Part shown: piece by piece, positions 22,383-35,009 of the stretch | Position numbering within the stretch: the first letter of the stretch is position 1 | Layout: every line of letters begins with the position of its first letter | Assembly: GCA_032622095.1 (NCBI GenBank) | Contig: CP136064.1 | Coordinates: 126,095,605-126,159,604 of the forward strand | Direction: 5' to 3' | From: Siphonodentalium dalli | Lineage: Eukaryota; Mollusca; Scaphopoda; Gadilida; Siphonodentaliidae | DNA length: 64,000 bases | Notes under the pieces: generated by a model | The model's database searches: none | What the model was told of the DNA's origin: nothing | What the model saw: only the letters and a program-made list of their open reading frames with translations | Made by a program: the position numbers and the translations under genes

Positions 22383-22556
22383 GTTTTTTGAAATTTGTGA
22401 AGTTTTTGAAATTGTTGAAATTTTTGAAGTTTTTGAAATTTTTGAAGTTTTTGAATTATTTGAAGTTTTTGAAATTTTTGAAGTTTTTGAAGTTTTTGAA
22501 GTTTTTGAAATTTTTGAAATTTTTGAACTTTTTGAACTTTTTGAAATTTTTCAATA
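22383..22556 (+). repeat. 9-bp minisatellite (TTTTTGAAR)n
   Basis: About 19 units of TTTTTGAAG or TTTTTGAAA with a few variants. Because 9 is a multiple of three, frames stay open on both strands (FE[VI] repeats one way, K[FL]QK the other). The longest such frame (22243-22590) opens with TTG and lacks any family domain, so I do not call a gene. Confidence 0.93.
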
Positions 22557-23225
22557 TTGTTCATTTATGAACGATTTATTACCAAAATAAAACCAGATAA
22601 CAATGCAAATTAAATATATATGTGGATTTAAATTACAATCGATGCAACCATTTCATATTAGCGCATGTGCAGTCTTTACATTTTGTACTTCCGGTATGAC
22701 ATAACATATTCCCGGAAGGACAGACAAAGATCCGGACCGAAAACATTACTTGCGTCCAGCATGGACTGGCGCAAGTAAAAACATGCAGGAAAAAACATTT
22801 TGAGTTGCGGAAAAAATTGTCTGTTGATCCCATCGACCACTCACCAACCCCGGCATATGTGCCCGAAAAAAAATCCCCCCCCCTGGTTCCTTCGCTTGTT
22901 TCGATGTAATGCTACACATGCACGCCGTTTCCATCAGAAAAACTGAACTGCACGCATAAGCGTTGTAATGCGCTTAGTATAATTTCGCTTGCTTCGGTTG
23001 TTTGTCGTAGTCCGGAATATGTCGGGAAGTTTCTGTTCCATTGCTTTCTTCGGTTATTTCGCCTGGCAGCTACGTGCAGTTTGAACTAATTTCACTTTTG
23101 TCGGTTACTTTGTTGTATAATTTCTATTCCTTCGCATGTTTCGGGTTCGGATTTACACACGCGTTCGACATTTTTTGCTTTCATCGCTTGTTTCCACGTG
23201 TAATGCGCAAGACGGGGCCAATGGT
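22557..23225. other. Non-genic stretch with TTCGCTTG.TTC motifs
   Basis: Loose repeats of TTCGCTTGTTTC occur at about 22891, 22985, 23130 and 23180. No gene is supported. Confidence 0.35.
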
Positions 23226-23229
23226 TTAA

Positions 23230-23663
23230 AGGTACTCAATCCGATTCGATGGTTCCCATATCATCGGATTCCAACAACAACAATTTTTTTGAAATGCCGC
23301 CTCAGTTATCACAATCGATTAATTGCCCAAAAATAATGCTAACCACAGTCCACTATAGTATAAAATTGCCAAAAACCTGTTATTTATCAACATTTTGTAC
23401 TATGAAATTTTGCCGGTTTGTCAAATATCTGACAAAAAAGCCACTTGATTTTAGAGCTATCCATCTTCATCCGCTAATTGATCTTCTCATCTACTTTTAC
23501 TGGGCCACTAAATATTCCAGGTGGTGAAAAATAATAGATTTTAAAAATCGATATCTGATCACTCTGAGCTTTGATGGATGGGTTCCTCGACTCGAATCAA
23601 ATAGTTTTACCCTCGAAGCAAAATAAATGGTAATTGAGGGGTGATTAATCGGATTGAGTACCT
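23230..23663. mobile_element. TTAA-flanked MITE (piggyBac-like)
   Basis: 17-bp perfect inverted termini AGGTACTCAATCCGATT flanked by TTAA at 23226-23229 and 23664-23667. The TTAA target site is the hallmark of piggyBac-type transposition. 434 bp, no coding capacity. The right half resembles 27085-27190, suggesting an older relative. Confidence 0.9.
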
Positions 23664-23911
23664 TTAATATGAAATTCGCTGATGTATGTACGTACCCAAC
23701 ACACATGCAAACATTCATCGCTACATCTACATCTCTGGAATTCACAAGTGATCCCCTCGGTTTCGGTATATAGGTAAGGTACATCTGCCTTTATTGCTGA
23801 AGCTGGTTCTATTCCCAATGACAGCTGACGCCGTTTCAATTTTATACAATGTATAAATAGTTCTAGTTCAAGAAAATGCAGTTAGTATCACAAGACTTTT
23901 CAGGATCCTAC

Positions 23912-24240
23912 CAATACTGACATCTGACAAAGGGTTTTAGAACAGACTCATCGACTGACATAAACAACTCAAAATCTCGCTCTGTGCCTGGCACATGTAG
24001 CTGATATATTTTGGTCGCCAGGCGTCTGGATTTGTCAAGGACAGTATACACATTCTCAAAAAATATGATATGTATTTGTTCCGAAAGGACAATAAAATAA
24101 GATGGTTCGTGAAAAAGTAGAGATTGACTACTCTTATCCTTGGTCACACTTGCAGACCTGAACACGTCATATTTTAGTTTCCCCTGTGCTGATAAAGTCA
24201 TGTGCTTGATGGTCAGCTGATCAGCTTTGGACTCATAGAC
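23912..24240 (-). CDS. Exon-like open frame, unknown protein
   Basis: On the minus strand a 329-base open segment runs from a possible acceptor (TTTGAG) at 24241 to a possible donor (TTG then GTAGGA) at 23911. It encodes VYESKADQLTIKHMTLSAQ, FHEPSYFIVLSEQIHIIFF, VLDKSRRLATKIYQLHV and ELFMSVDESVLKPF. The amino-acid mix is that of a folded protein and unlike the repeat frames around it. An internal ATG at 24201 would also allow a short intronless frame ending at 23908. I do not recognise the family. No partner exon was found: the flanks are the TTAA MITE (to 23663) and the hAT element (from 24443). It could be an exon of a larger minus-strand gene or a pseudogene fragment. Confidence 0.35.
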
Positions 24241-24442
24241 CTCAAATCACCAATTATATCACGGAAAGAGTCTTATACATGCAGTTGTCATGGCTGCTCT
24301 AATTTGCAATGCCATACCCCCAAAACTGTGGACTGAATCTGTCTTATTGTGGACAATTATTAAATGAATATTTTTTAAAGGTGGTCAGGTTATATGTTAT
24401 GTGTAATAAATAAAGAACCACTCAAGTGACTTTGGTTTTAAG

Positions 24443-25175
24443 TAGTGTTCGGTATTCGACGGATTTCGGTATTCGAATATTCGGTTCGAATAACGAGCGA
24501 ATATTCGAATAGTATTCGAATATTTAGATAAATTATAAAATTATATAGATAACATAATTGGAACTAATTTATTATTTAATGAAATAGCATATTTATCCAT
24601 GCATATGCTATACGCAAAAAAGAGAGAGAGAAAAAAGTATTTTGGCTTAATAGCAAGAGTTTATCTGTTGATGAAGTTCAAGTAGTCAATGTCACATGCA
24701 TGGTTCCACAAGTTGGTCGTAGTGCCACAATAACTAAGAACATGATATGGATTGAGCTTGCAGGTTGCCTTTTTAGTTTTGGCATCCAACGTGAAATGAG
24801 TCCATATATCTGATTTCTTCGAATTTGAAGCCATATTATACACACAAGTGACAACGCGCAAACAAAGCAAAACGATGCGTTATATGTCCGCTTCCTATAT
24901 GACGACATGCAAGCACTGTCTGGTTTACACCTAGAAAATAAAATTATTTCGACTGCATGACGCCAATCAAATCAGAACGTTACAGTTACGTCATATTAAT
25001 TCGTTTATGGTCAGTGGAAAATAGACTATACTTTTAACAGACCCTCAGACTAATAACAAACAATTACCCGGAGATTATTCTCGAATATTCGAATAGTCAA
25101 ATAATTATTCGAATATTCGAATATTTATTTTTACGAGCGAATATTCGAACATTCGAATATTCGGACCGAACACTA
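24443..25175 (-). mobile_element. Non-autonomous hAT-like element, copy 2 (inverted)
   Basis: 733 bp, reverse complement of 16328-17068 with only scattered differences. The termini TAGTGTTCGG/CCGAACACTA are intact, and the exact 8-bp duplication GTTTTAAG lies at 24435-24442 and 25176-25183. High identity and clean duplications point to recent movement of both copies. Confidence 0.94.
24661..24834 (-). pseudogene. BED-type zinc finger relic, copy 2
   Basis: Same 57-codon frame as in copy 1, differing at residue 47 (C here, W there). It has the same loss of the second zinc-binding cysteine, so the defect predates duplication of the two elements. Confidence 0.8.
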
Positions 25176-25183
25176 GTTTTAAG

Positions 25184-26518
25184 CACATTTATTCCATTGA
25201 TAGGTAAACGAAAGAAATGGCCATTATATTGTAAACATTGTGTACTAAAACATGCGCACTGAAGCGTATAATGAAAAACATTCACACCAATGTAACCTGC
25301 TGCTCGGAATGCAGACAATCTATACCGCAGATATCGCTAAGCTTTCGTTACTAAGCGGTTGCCATGCACAACCTAACAGACTTTGGAACATCTGAGAGCT
25401 CATATACTGGTCCACTGAACATCTTGGGAGACTGTTGAACAAATCAACTTATCCAAATAATCTATAGTGAAAGATTTGTTCGCAATAAAATGATCATGAA
25501 TTTAAACACGCGATTTCCACAGGTAGTGCTGATGCTATGATCTTCCATCTGCGGAATAAATACTGGACAAATCAACAAATACGGCATTGAAATACATGTA
25601 ATATATGTATCTGGCTACAAGAACTGATGACTTTAATTCTCGGTAAACTTTTACACCATTGTCAATGGGATTCGCTGGATCTGCTGGGAATCTGGACGAT
25701 GTAATTCTTGATTCAGCAGTATTTTGGTTCTATATGTCTGTGGACATATCGGGAACAACACTACCGTGTGACGACATGCAGAAGCTCCAAACTGACATTT
25801 GTTCTGAAACGATTTATCTGACAATGTTCTGTACCACTAGACTATATCGCTGTACTGTACTCTTATATCGATCTTTGCAACCATTCTTACACTCATGCAA
25901 CCACTGGGTTTACCACTCACTTTATATCTTCCTCCATATCCCTCTATACCTCTGGCTTCAACATTCCCTGTACCATAACAATATATGTAAATATAACTCT
26001 CTCACGCGGGTGCAATGATGATCAATATATGCATGTTTACATTTGGCAATTTCCCGCTTGACCCCAGTTCAATTAAATTTTATTCAATTACAGTATGATC
26101 GTCATGATACGGAACTTACATATTATAATTTAAGCAATGTGTAAATACGGGTGCAGTGCAATGCATATATGGATACTGCAATATTGCGACATGCTTGTAG
26201 TACATAGTACATACACTAATTTATGTTAACTAATTTGAGTCCAAATACGGGGAGGGAGTGTTCGATAGAGTGACTCTGTCTTTGTCATATAATTGGCTGT
26301 AGTTAAGCCTCAGGGGACCTAAATATATCTAGGACCTTCGCAATGAACATAGAAAGGTTTGTAATGGTCCTGTGGCGTCGTGAGTTGAAGAGCGCTGCTA
26401 GATTATGAGTGCTAGTAGTAGGGTTTTATATAGAGGAATCCATAAAAGATAAGAAAACTATTGGATTTCGAATTCTTGAAATCGATTTATTTTCTTTACC
26501 TCGAATTGTTGTCAGGCT
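25184..26518. other. Non-genic stretch
   Basis: A 25659-26018 frame opens with TTG and becomes a run of H/Y/L-rich low-complexity codons. I see no domain and call no gene. Confidence 0.35.
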
Positions 26519-26815
26519 ATCAAAAAACGAGAATCAGGAATGGGAGATCGCGTTAAGCGGTGATCAAAACGAGAATTAGGAATGGGAAATCGCGTCTAGC
26601 GGTGATTAAAACGAGAATGAGGAATGGGAGATCGCGTTTAGCGGTGATTAAAACGAGAATTAGAAACGTGAATTGGCGTTTAGCGGTGATCAAAACGAGA
26701 ATTACGAATGGAAGATCGCGTTTAATGGTGATTAAAACTAGAATTACGAATGGGAGATCGCGTTTAGTGGTGATTAAAACTAGAATTACGAATGGGAGAT
26801 CGCGTTTAGCGGTAA
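26519..26815 (+). repeat. 42-bp minisatellite, about 7 units
   Basis: Units start about 26519, 26563, 26605, 26647, 26689, 26731 and 26773 and share GGAGATCGCGTTTAGCGGTG and TAAAACGAGAATTA. Since 42 = 14 codons, both strands stay open: VIKTRITNGRSRLA on plus, LITAKRDLPFLILV on minus. Flanking AT-rich sequences near 26475 and 27100 are weakly inverted, so it may sit in an old TIR element. Confidence 0.9.
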
Positions 26816-27084
26816 TCGGAAAATGATTACAAAAATTATCGCCATAAACTAAATTTACAGTATCTAGTTGATAGTTGGCATGCGTATATACGCATATATA
26901 CTGATTCCAGATTCTGTAAAAACAGTGTTTATACATGAACATAGACAAATTATAATATTATGCCGATTGCACGTGAAAGAAGATGCTATTTCTTTTACAT
27001 TTATGATGACACGTGCTGGGGAATTCCAGTTCGAATAAGGCATCATCGTATATTCAATTCGAGATGAAAAGAAAATTAAAATAT

Positions 27085-27190
27085 TTTTAAAATCGAATTC
27101 TAGTAGATTATGAGATTTGAAGGGTGGGTTCCTGGACTCAAATCAAATATATATCACACCCAATCTGAAGAGATGGTAATTTGTGCATGT
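27085..27190 (+). repeat. Diverged relative of the 23230-23663 MITE
   Basis: Shares TTTTAAAATCGA, GGGTGGGTTCCT, GACTCAAATCAAAT and AATGGTAATT-like blocks with 23545-23640 in the same order. The terminal repeat is not preserved. Confidence 0.55.
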
Positions 27191-28009
27191 GTGTTCAATT
27201 TCGACATGGACAGGGCATTTTTAATAATTCGATAAAATACGAAGTTACTTGAGTCAGATATTGTAGACTCTTGTAGGAAGCAGTCACGTACACGTTTGCG
27301 TTATTGTTCGATCACATTTGTTTTATGCTTAATAGACTTTGATTGAACCAGATACCACTCAAGCCGAAGATGTTCATGGAGTCGCGAATACATGTAATGA
27401 AGTGACTTTTAAAATCATTTTCACAATATAAACTATACATACCATATAAAGCAAAATCAGAGGCAGTTTACTGGTTGGCATGCGTATAAACTTTGAGAGG
27501 AAACGACTAGCGATGTTTGTTGACAAATCACTGTAACAGTTTTGCTTACATAGCAATGGTATGAATGAACAACCTATCTTTATTTGAGAGCTATTAGTAT
27601 AAGAACAAACTTGATCTATTTCTCAATGTTCGTCTTAGTGGCTATATGTTTACAGTTGGACTTATATATATATTTTTGTGTGTGCAAATTTACCCACTGA
27701 TAGTGCCTTGGACTCTCGTCAATCATAATTTTATTTATCATACAGTGTGCCAAATCCGTGAGCACAAGTTCACTTTTAGCCTAGAAACAACCTTTATTTC
27801 GTTTTTATGTTTTATTTTTGTTTTGTTTTGATTTTTGTTTTCACTTTTTTTATTTTTTTTTCTTGTTTTTTTTTCTCACTTTTATTTATTTATATTTTTC
27901 TCGAGTATACTAATATTGTCATATTTAAATATATTTAGTGCGTCCATATGCTTGTGATGTTCATCTTTGGCTCTTAAATGTTCACAGTATAGTTGTAAAT
28001 AATGATGTA

Positions 28010-28041
<32 letters not shown>

Positions 28042-30649
28042 TCTCTCCCAATAAGAAGGTAATACAGAATATCATATGGATGGCAAACAACCGAATATAC
28101 ATGTAGACCGTCCTATCGATGTCTTGTTAACGTGTGCGTTCCAATCTATTGTACTAGAAAGGGACTTCATCAAATGCAAAAAATACATATTATGCAAATA
28201 AAATATGTTTCAAGTCAATCTGCTGTTCAGTCTGTCTGCTTTTATGATGTACATTTGACATTATTGAGATTGTCAGGCCAGTGTATGCACTTAACCTATT
28301 ACAAGGGATTAAGTACCATAAGTGTCACGGCGATATATGGGGCTTTTCTATAATTGCCTATGTAAATCAAAATCTATATATAATGCGCGTACAGATGCAA
28401 TCATGTCACAAACTGTCGGAAAAATCGGATTCTCAGTTATATCCTGGTACAAGAATTATAATTGAGAATACACACTTCAGCTTTGACGACTCACTTACTT
28501 ATTAGATCGATGTTCAAGTATACTATTATACCGGGCACGGGATTTATACCGTCGGTGGCTCAGAAGAGCAGGGATAACAATCTTATCGCGGCCACAATAG
28601 TAGAATTTGTTATTGGACAGCCACATCTCGTGGAAAAATAAAAAGAGAGTATTGTTGATTATTTTAAAGGATCGACATAAATTGTTCAACTTTTAACTAA
28701 TATAAATAATTACACAGTTATTGGGTAGAAGGATAAAATAGGTCGATCATGCATGGGTATGCTATAATGAAATGATCAAATATCCCGTATACTCAAATCA
28801 ACAGTTTGAGATTATTTCTTAACCCACATAAACATTCGAACATAGTAAATTAAAAATAGGTTACGACCCACAATGCACGTACTCCGATAAAACACATAGC
28901 ACTTGTGTGTGTACTACATGTTTATGGTAACATGTTGATACATGCAGTTTACCACATTTGTTGTGCAGTGGCCATGTGCACATTGGTGGCAAATACGTGT
29001 AACCGATGTACGCGCTTGTGTCGGTTTATGTCGTATACAATATGATTTTCAAATATAGAGAATGACGAAAATAGTGACATAAACCTCATCATTATACCCA
29101 CACAAAATGTATTTTTAGTGTTGACCGACTATCGCGATGCTTAGCTCTCATGACCGCAAATACGTTTTGAGAATGATACATCGTCCACCCCGTGTCAATT
29201 GTCCTGATTGGTTGTTTCCGGCTGGTTTATCACATAAAACACTTGACATGCGAATAACAGAGATGCTCTGATCACATTGGGTTCAAACAGAGCGTTACGT
29301 TAGTATACAACTGGCCATTACACCCAAATAATTGATCATCAGGATGTTGTGTAAGCTCAATGGCCGTGTACAGAATTATCCCAGTTGTCCCTTGACGCCC
29401 ACAGATCAAAGGAGAAAACACACAATACAGCGTGAACGATATGCGTGGAGATGATCAGCGGCCAAGTAAATATTTGTTGTATCTCAACATTGCGACAAAG
29501 TAGAAGATGACACAGACCATCTCAGGTATGCACAGGGCGATGGATGACCGCTAACCACGTGCACATATACCACACGCGCCGACGGTAGTTGTCCCTCAAA
29601 GTCATTCTTCAACTGATTCCTAACTACAGCATGTATGGTGGCAGTTGATATATCCATGTATACTATTTCAATTGGAAATAAAAGAATACAAATAAATAAT
29701 TGTTGGCCAAATGTCACCATGCTGAATCATACCATGCAGTTGCGCAATATTTAACACGGGATTAAGAACAGAATATATACAAGCATGGTGACCGGGCGCT
29801 ATTCAGGTTAAAGTGATGTGGAACCCTCCGCTGTGGACATTTGGGGGAATAGAGAATACTATTGCTCAAAATGGTTATTCCCTTAAATAATATACTCAAA
29901 TGGGCATTACAAAACGTCATTCTTATACACAGAATATAAGTACAGTGGCTTACCTTATATCGGAGTGATTGCCAATTGTTTATAGCGATTAATTTGTCCT
30001 GCAAGTAAGACAAGACTTTAGTATCTATTTACAACTGCATGTACTTCAGACGTTATTTTGTTTTTAAAATTGTACTATCGATGTGGTTGGGATTCTCGAC
30101 AATATATAGTAGATGTTGTCACATTCTTCCAGATTGGATAATGCCTGAGTACTCAATCATAAATTGACACACAGTTTGATTTAAAAAGTACCAAGCATAC
30201 TATATGGTTATATATGCTCTATTGGTATTTTTGTATCAATGTTGGTCCAATTCCGCCCTAACTCATGCAGAGGGTGCCACTTGTGCATCTTCAAACCACA
30301 CCAGTAGATAGTAGATTACCGTCTCATCTATCATGTAAAATGCCTAATGAATTTCGTAACCAACACGGTTTTGTCAACACAGGTGTCCCTGCTCAACATC
30401 CGAAACTTCACTCAGGGCCAGGAACTTACTTCATGATTGCTTATAATTGGCGGCAAGATGTCTAACACTCGCCGTTTTCTTCACCTATATTTTATAAATA
30501 ATTCCACGAATAAAGATACCAAATGAGCTATGTTTCACTTTTTGATATGTCACTATGAATGTCGTGATTCCCGTTCACATATAACTATGACAGTTGAGAA
30601 GACATACGTGTTCAATTGACTTAATTCGTTCACATGTTTTAGATGTTGT
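27191..30649. other. Gene-poor stretch
   Basis: A T-rich tract (27815-27905) and a TA microsatellite (about 28012-28042) are the only clear features. A minus-strand frame at 29484-29720 begins with ATG and a hydrophobic start (MVTFGQQLFICILLFPIEIV) and could be the first exon of a secreted protein, but nothing supports it further. Confidence 0.35.
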
Positions 30650-31500
30650 GAAATTTGAACACAAAAATCCTTACAACGAATTTGTTCGACGTCCGGTTTT
30701 GTTTTTGTTCATGCACGTTTATGTGCCCCTCCCCTCCCCATCTCTGACTCAAGTAGGACCACTTCTATAAACCACATCATCAGATTCTTCGTGTCATGGA
30801 GATGGCTATATAACTTTGGTGTAAATAGGTTACTAAAACATTATTATAACATTTAGTGCCCCCTTATCTGACCCAAACGGCACCACGCGATTAGATTCAT
30901 CGAATTATGATGATTATGTATCAATTTGGTGGAAATCGATGCTATAAATATATTTATTTAATTTGGTGCCTATCCCCTCCCCGACCCACAGGTCCCCAGA
31001 ACAAAAATTGACCCCATCCCCAATAATACTTAATCCTGTAGATTGGGGATGGGGTCAATTTTTGTTCTGGGGACCTGTGCCCCGACCCTGACTCGAACGG
31101 TGCCACTTTTGGCATCTATAAACCAACCCATTATAGACTCGACGTATCATGGAGATGACTTTGTTGGAATTCGGCGACTAAAACATTCTTATCAAATTTA
31201 GTGCCTTCCCCATCTCTGACGCAAACTGCACCAATTTGGCGTCTTTAATCCGCACGATTAGATTCCTCGTATCACGGGGAAGAACATGTATCAATTTGGT
31301 GTAAATCGGCACTAAAAACATCTTTTTATAAATTGTTGTGCCCTCCCCAACCTGACCCGAACGGAACCACTTTTAACGGCGTATTTTAACCAGACTTCTC
31401 AAATCATGGAGATGATTATGTATAACTTATGTATAAATCGGCGGCAAAAAATGTCATCGATTTTGTTGCCAATCCCCATTTTCCTCGTAAAAGACTCCCC
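30650..31500 (+). repeat. Degenerate tandem array, units of about 110-140 bp
   Basis: Units restart at about 30722, 30857, 30965, 31202, 31330 and 31467 with GTGCC..CCC. Each carries ACGG.ACCAC, a TCATGGAGATGA-like block, TGGTGTAAATCGG and AAAACAT. One unit is interrupted by the hairpin element at 30987-31079. A similar but weaker array is at about 36700-37080. Confidence 0.75.
30987..31079. mobile_element. 93-bp perfect hairpin MITE with 8-bp target duplication
   Basis: Arms 30987-31024 and 31042-31079 are exact 38-bp inverses, with a 17-nt loop (31025-31041). The ends read CACAGGTCCCCAG...CTGGGGACCTGTG. The flanks CCCCGACC (30979-30986 and 31080-31087) are an exact 8-bp duplication, and the surrounding repeat unit resumes after it. 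This fits a very small hAT-like element. Perfect arms suggest a recent origin. Confidence 0.85.
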
Positions 31501-31590
31501 TGTTACATCCCTTGTGTAGTCATCTGGTTGGTCCCCCGTTCATTTCTATAGAACACAGACAGACAGAGAGACAGATATTCGTATATATAT

Positions 31591-32808
31591 ACTAGCAGGT
31601 GGACCCGACTTCGTCCGGGCTGTTTGCTCTCTGCTTTTCGGCGAATTGCGCGATTTGACCTTGAATTGTCCATTTTGAAGGTCAATGTCAGGTGGGGTCA
31701 CGATTTGACCCGTCCAAAACACTGCCCGGACAAAAATACCCGACAAATGTACCCGTCGAAATCCATCCGGTTTTACCCGATTTGACCTCGAATTGATCAT
31801 TTTGAAGGTCAAAGTCAGGTCGGGGTCACGATTTGACCCGTCCAAAACACTCCCTGGAAAAAATTACCACTAAGTATAAAATTTCGTCAAAATCCGTCTG
31901 GCAGTTTTCCAACACCAACACCAACACCCCAAAAATGGTGGAATCGGCCCAGCGGATACCGGGAAATCGGCCCAGCGGATACCGAGATACCCTATGTATC
32001 AAATTTCGTCCGTAAAAATCCGCCAGTTTTACCCGATTTGATTTCCACTCAAGTATATAAACGCGCCTCATATACACACGCTCATTAATTATCAAGCTTC
32101 AACGTAAAGATACATTAGCACTGTGTCTATTTAGTAAATTTTAACTAATTATAACTAATTATTTTCTCACCGTCAAAGTTCAACAATGTCGATGTTGTTG
32201 GCATTGACGGCTTGTGGGCCACCGGTAGATTCTTACACGGAAGCCATTTCAGCTAAATGGATTCTTGGATCAGATTCCAGACCATAAAGATGATGATAAT
32301 TTAGCGAACTTTTACCCGCGGGGTAACTGTACACGACTTGAGCCTATGCGTGGCGTGAATATAAAAAAAATAAATCTATCGACAATAGACCTAAGAATAT
32401 CAGCTGTAACAAAATTTATATATCAGAAATTGTAAATGATATATTTTGGGATAGATACACGATTCTTAATAGCCTGCAAATTGACAATATATATTGTAAA
32501 TGTTATAATTTTGGGATAAATACACGATTCGTAATTGCCTGCAAATTGACAAAATCTCTTACGTTCGTCGACGACGTATGAAGAGTTATCCTCCCTGTAT
32601 CGGGTGACAATCACGCCGGATCCTGATATATGAGTTTTGAAGGTCAAGGTCACGTCGCACGGGCAAATTAATATGCCTATGCCACTCCCCGACCGAAAGT
32701 ACCCCCACATACCAAGTTTCATCGAAATCGGGTAGGCCGTTTTCGAGTTCATCGCGAACACACACACACACACACAGATTTCCCAAAATATATAATAGAT
32801 ATATATAT
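31591..32808 (+). repeat. Head-to-tail array, copy A (interrupted)
   Basis: Begins ACTAG...GACCCGACTTCGTCCGGG and ends ATCGCGAACACACACA then AATATATAATAGATATATA. About 32060-32610 is unrelated sequence, so the copy is interrupted or rearranged. The 3-prime end (AAATCGG..GGCCGTTTTCGAG then a CA/GACA tail) resembles ends of RTE-type retrotransposons. Confidence 0.7.
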
Positions 32809-33542
32809 ACTAGAAGGTGACCCGACTTCGTCCGGGCTTTGACCTTGAATTGTCCATTTTGAAGGTCAAGGTCAAGTGGGGTCACGATTTGACCAGTCCA
32901 AAACACTGCCCGGACAAAAGTACCCGACAAACGTGGCCGTCGAAATCCATCCGGTTTTACCCGATTTGACCTTGAATTGATCATTTTGAAGGTCAAGGTC
33001 AGGTCGGGGTCACGATATGACCCGTCCAAAACAATAAGTTGACAAAAGTAACCCCACGTATCAAATTTCGTCGAAATCCCATCAAAATTGGCGATTTGAC
33101 CTTGAAGTTACCCGATTTCAAGGTCACGTCGCACGGGCAAATGAATATACTTATGAGACTCCCCATACGAAAGGACCCCCACATACCAAGTTTCATCGAA
33201 ATCCCGTGATATTCGGGCTTTTGAACTTGAAATGACCCGATTTCAAGGTCAAGGTCACGTCGCACTGACAAATTAATAGGACCATGCCACCCCATGGCCG
33301 AAAATACCCCCACATACCAAGTTTCATCGAAATCCCGTGATATTCGGGCGTTTGACCTTGAAATTACCCGATTTCAAGGTCAAGGTCACGTCGCACGGAC
33401 AAATTAATAGGCCTATGCCAGTTCTCGGCCGAAAATTCCCCCACATACCAAGTTTTATCGAAATCGGTTTGGCCGTTTTCGAGTCCATCGCGAACACACA
33501 GACAGACAGACACACAGACAGATCTTCCAAAATATATAATAG
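32809..33542 (+). repeat. Head-to-tail array, copy B
   Basis: Begins ACTAGAAGGTGACCCGACTT and ends with a CAGACAGACA tail plus AAAATATATAATAG, directly followed by copy C. Inside, about 130-bp subunits repeat CATACCAAGTTTCATCGAAA and CAAGGTCAAGGTCACGTCGC. No protein is encoded. Confidence 0.85.
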
Positions 33543-34176
33543 ACTAGAAGGTGACCCGACTTCGTCCGGGATTTGACCTTGAATTGTCCATTTTGAAGGT
33601 CAATGTCAAGTGGGGTCACGATTTGACTAGTCCAAAAACACTGCCCGGACAAAAGTACCCGACAAACGTGCCCGTCGAAATCCATCCGGTTTTACCCGAT
33701 TTGACCTTGAATTGATCATTTTGAAGGTCAAGGTCTGGTCGGGGTCACGATTGGACCCGTCCAAAACAATCAGTGGACAAAAGTAACCCCACGTATCAAA
33801 TTTCGTCGAAATCCCATCAAAATTGGCGATTTGACCTTGAAGTTACCCGATTTCAAGGTCAAGGTCACGTCGCACGGGCAAATGAATATGCTTATGAGAC
33901 TCGCCATAAGAAAGTACCCCCACATACCAAGTTTCGTCGAAATCCCGTGATATTCGGGCGTTTGACCTTGAAATGACCCGATTTCAAGGTCAAGGTCATG
34001 TCGCACGGACAAATTAATATGCCTATGTTCGTCCCCGGCCGAAAATACCGCCACATACCAAGTTTCATCGAAATCGGGTGTGCCTTTTTCGAGTTCATCG
34101 CGAACACACAGACACACAGACACACAGACAGACACACAGACACACAGATCTTCCAAAATATATAATAGATATATAT
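33543..34176 (+). repeat. Head-to-tail array, copy C
   Basis: Same start and end landmarks as copy B, one subunit shorter. The direct B-C and C-D junctions make this a true tandem array, unlike scattered insertions. Confidence 0.85.
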
Positions 34177-34992
<816 letters not shown>

Positions 34993-35009
34993 TACATACA
35001 TACAGATAG

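Noticed and set aside
22243..22590. 115-codon frame with FEVFEIFE repeats
   Set aside because: It opens with TTG, consists mostly of the 9-bp minisatellite, and equivalent frames are open on the other strand.
25659..26018. 119-codon frame
   Set aside because: TTG start, later half is low-complexity H/Y/L codons, no domain.
29484..29720. First exon of a secreted protein (minus strand)
   Set aside because: Hydrophobic start after ATG is suggestive, but no cleavage context, family similarity or convincing donor was found.
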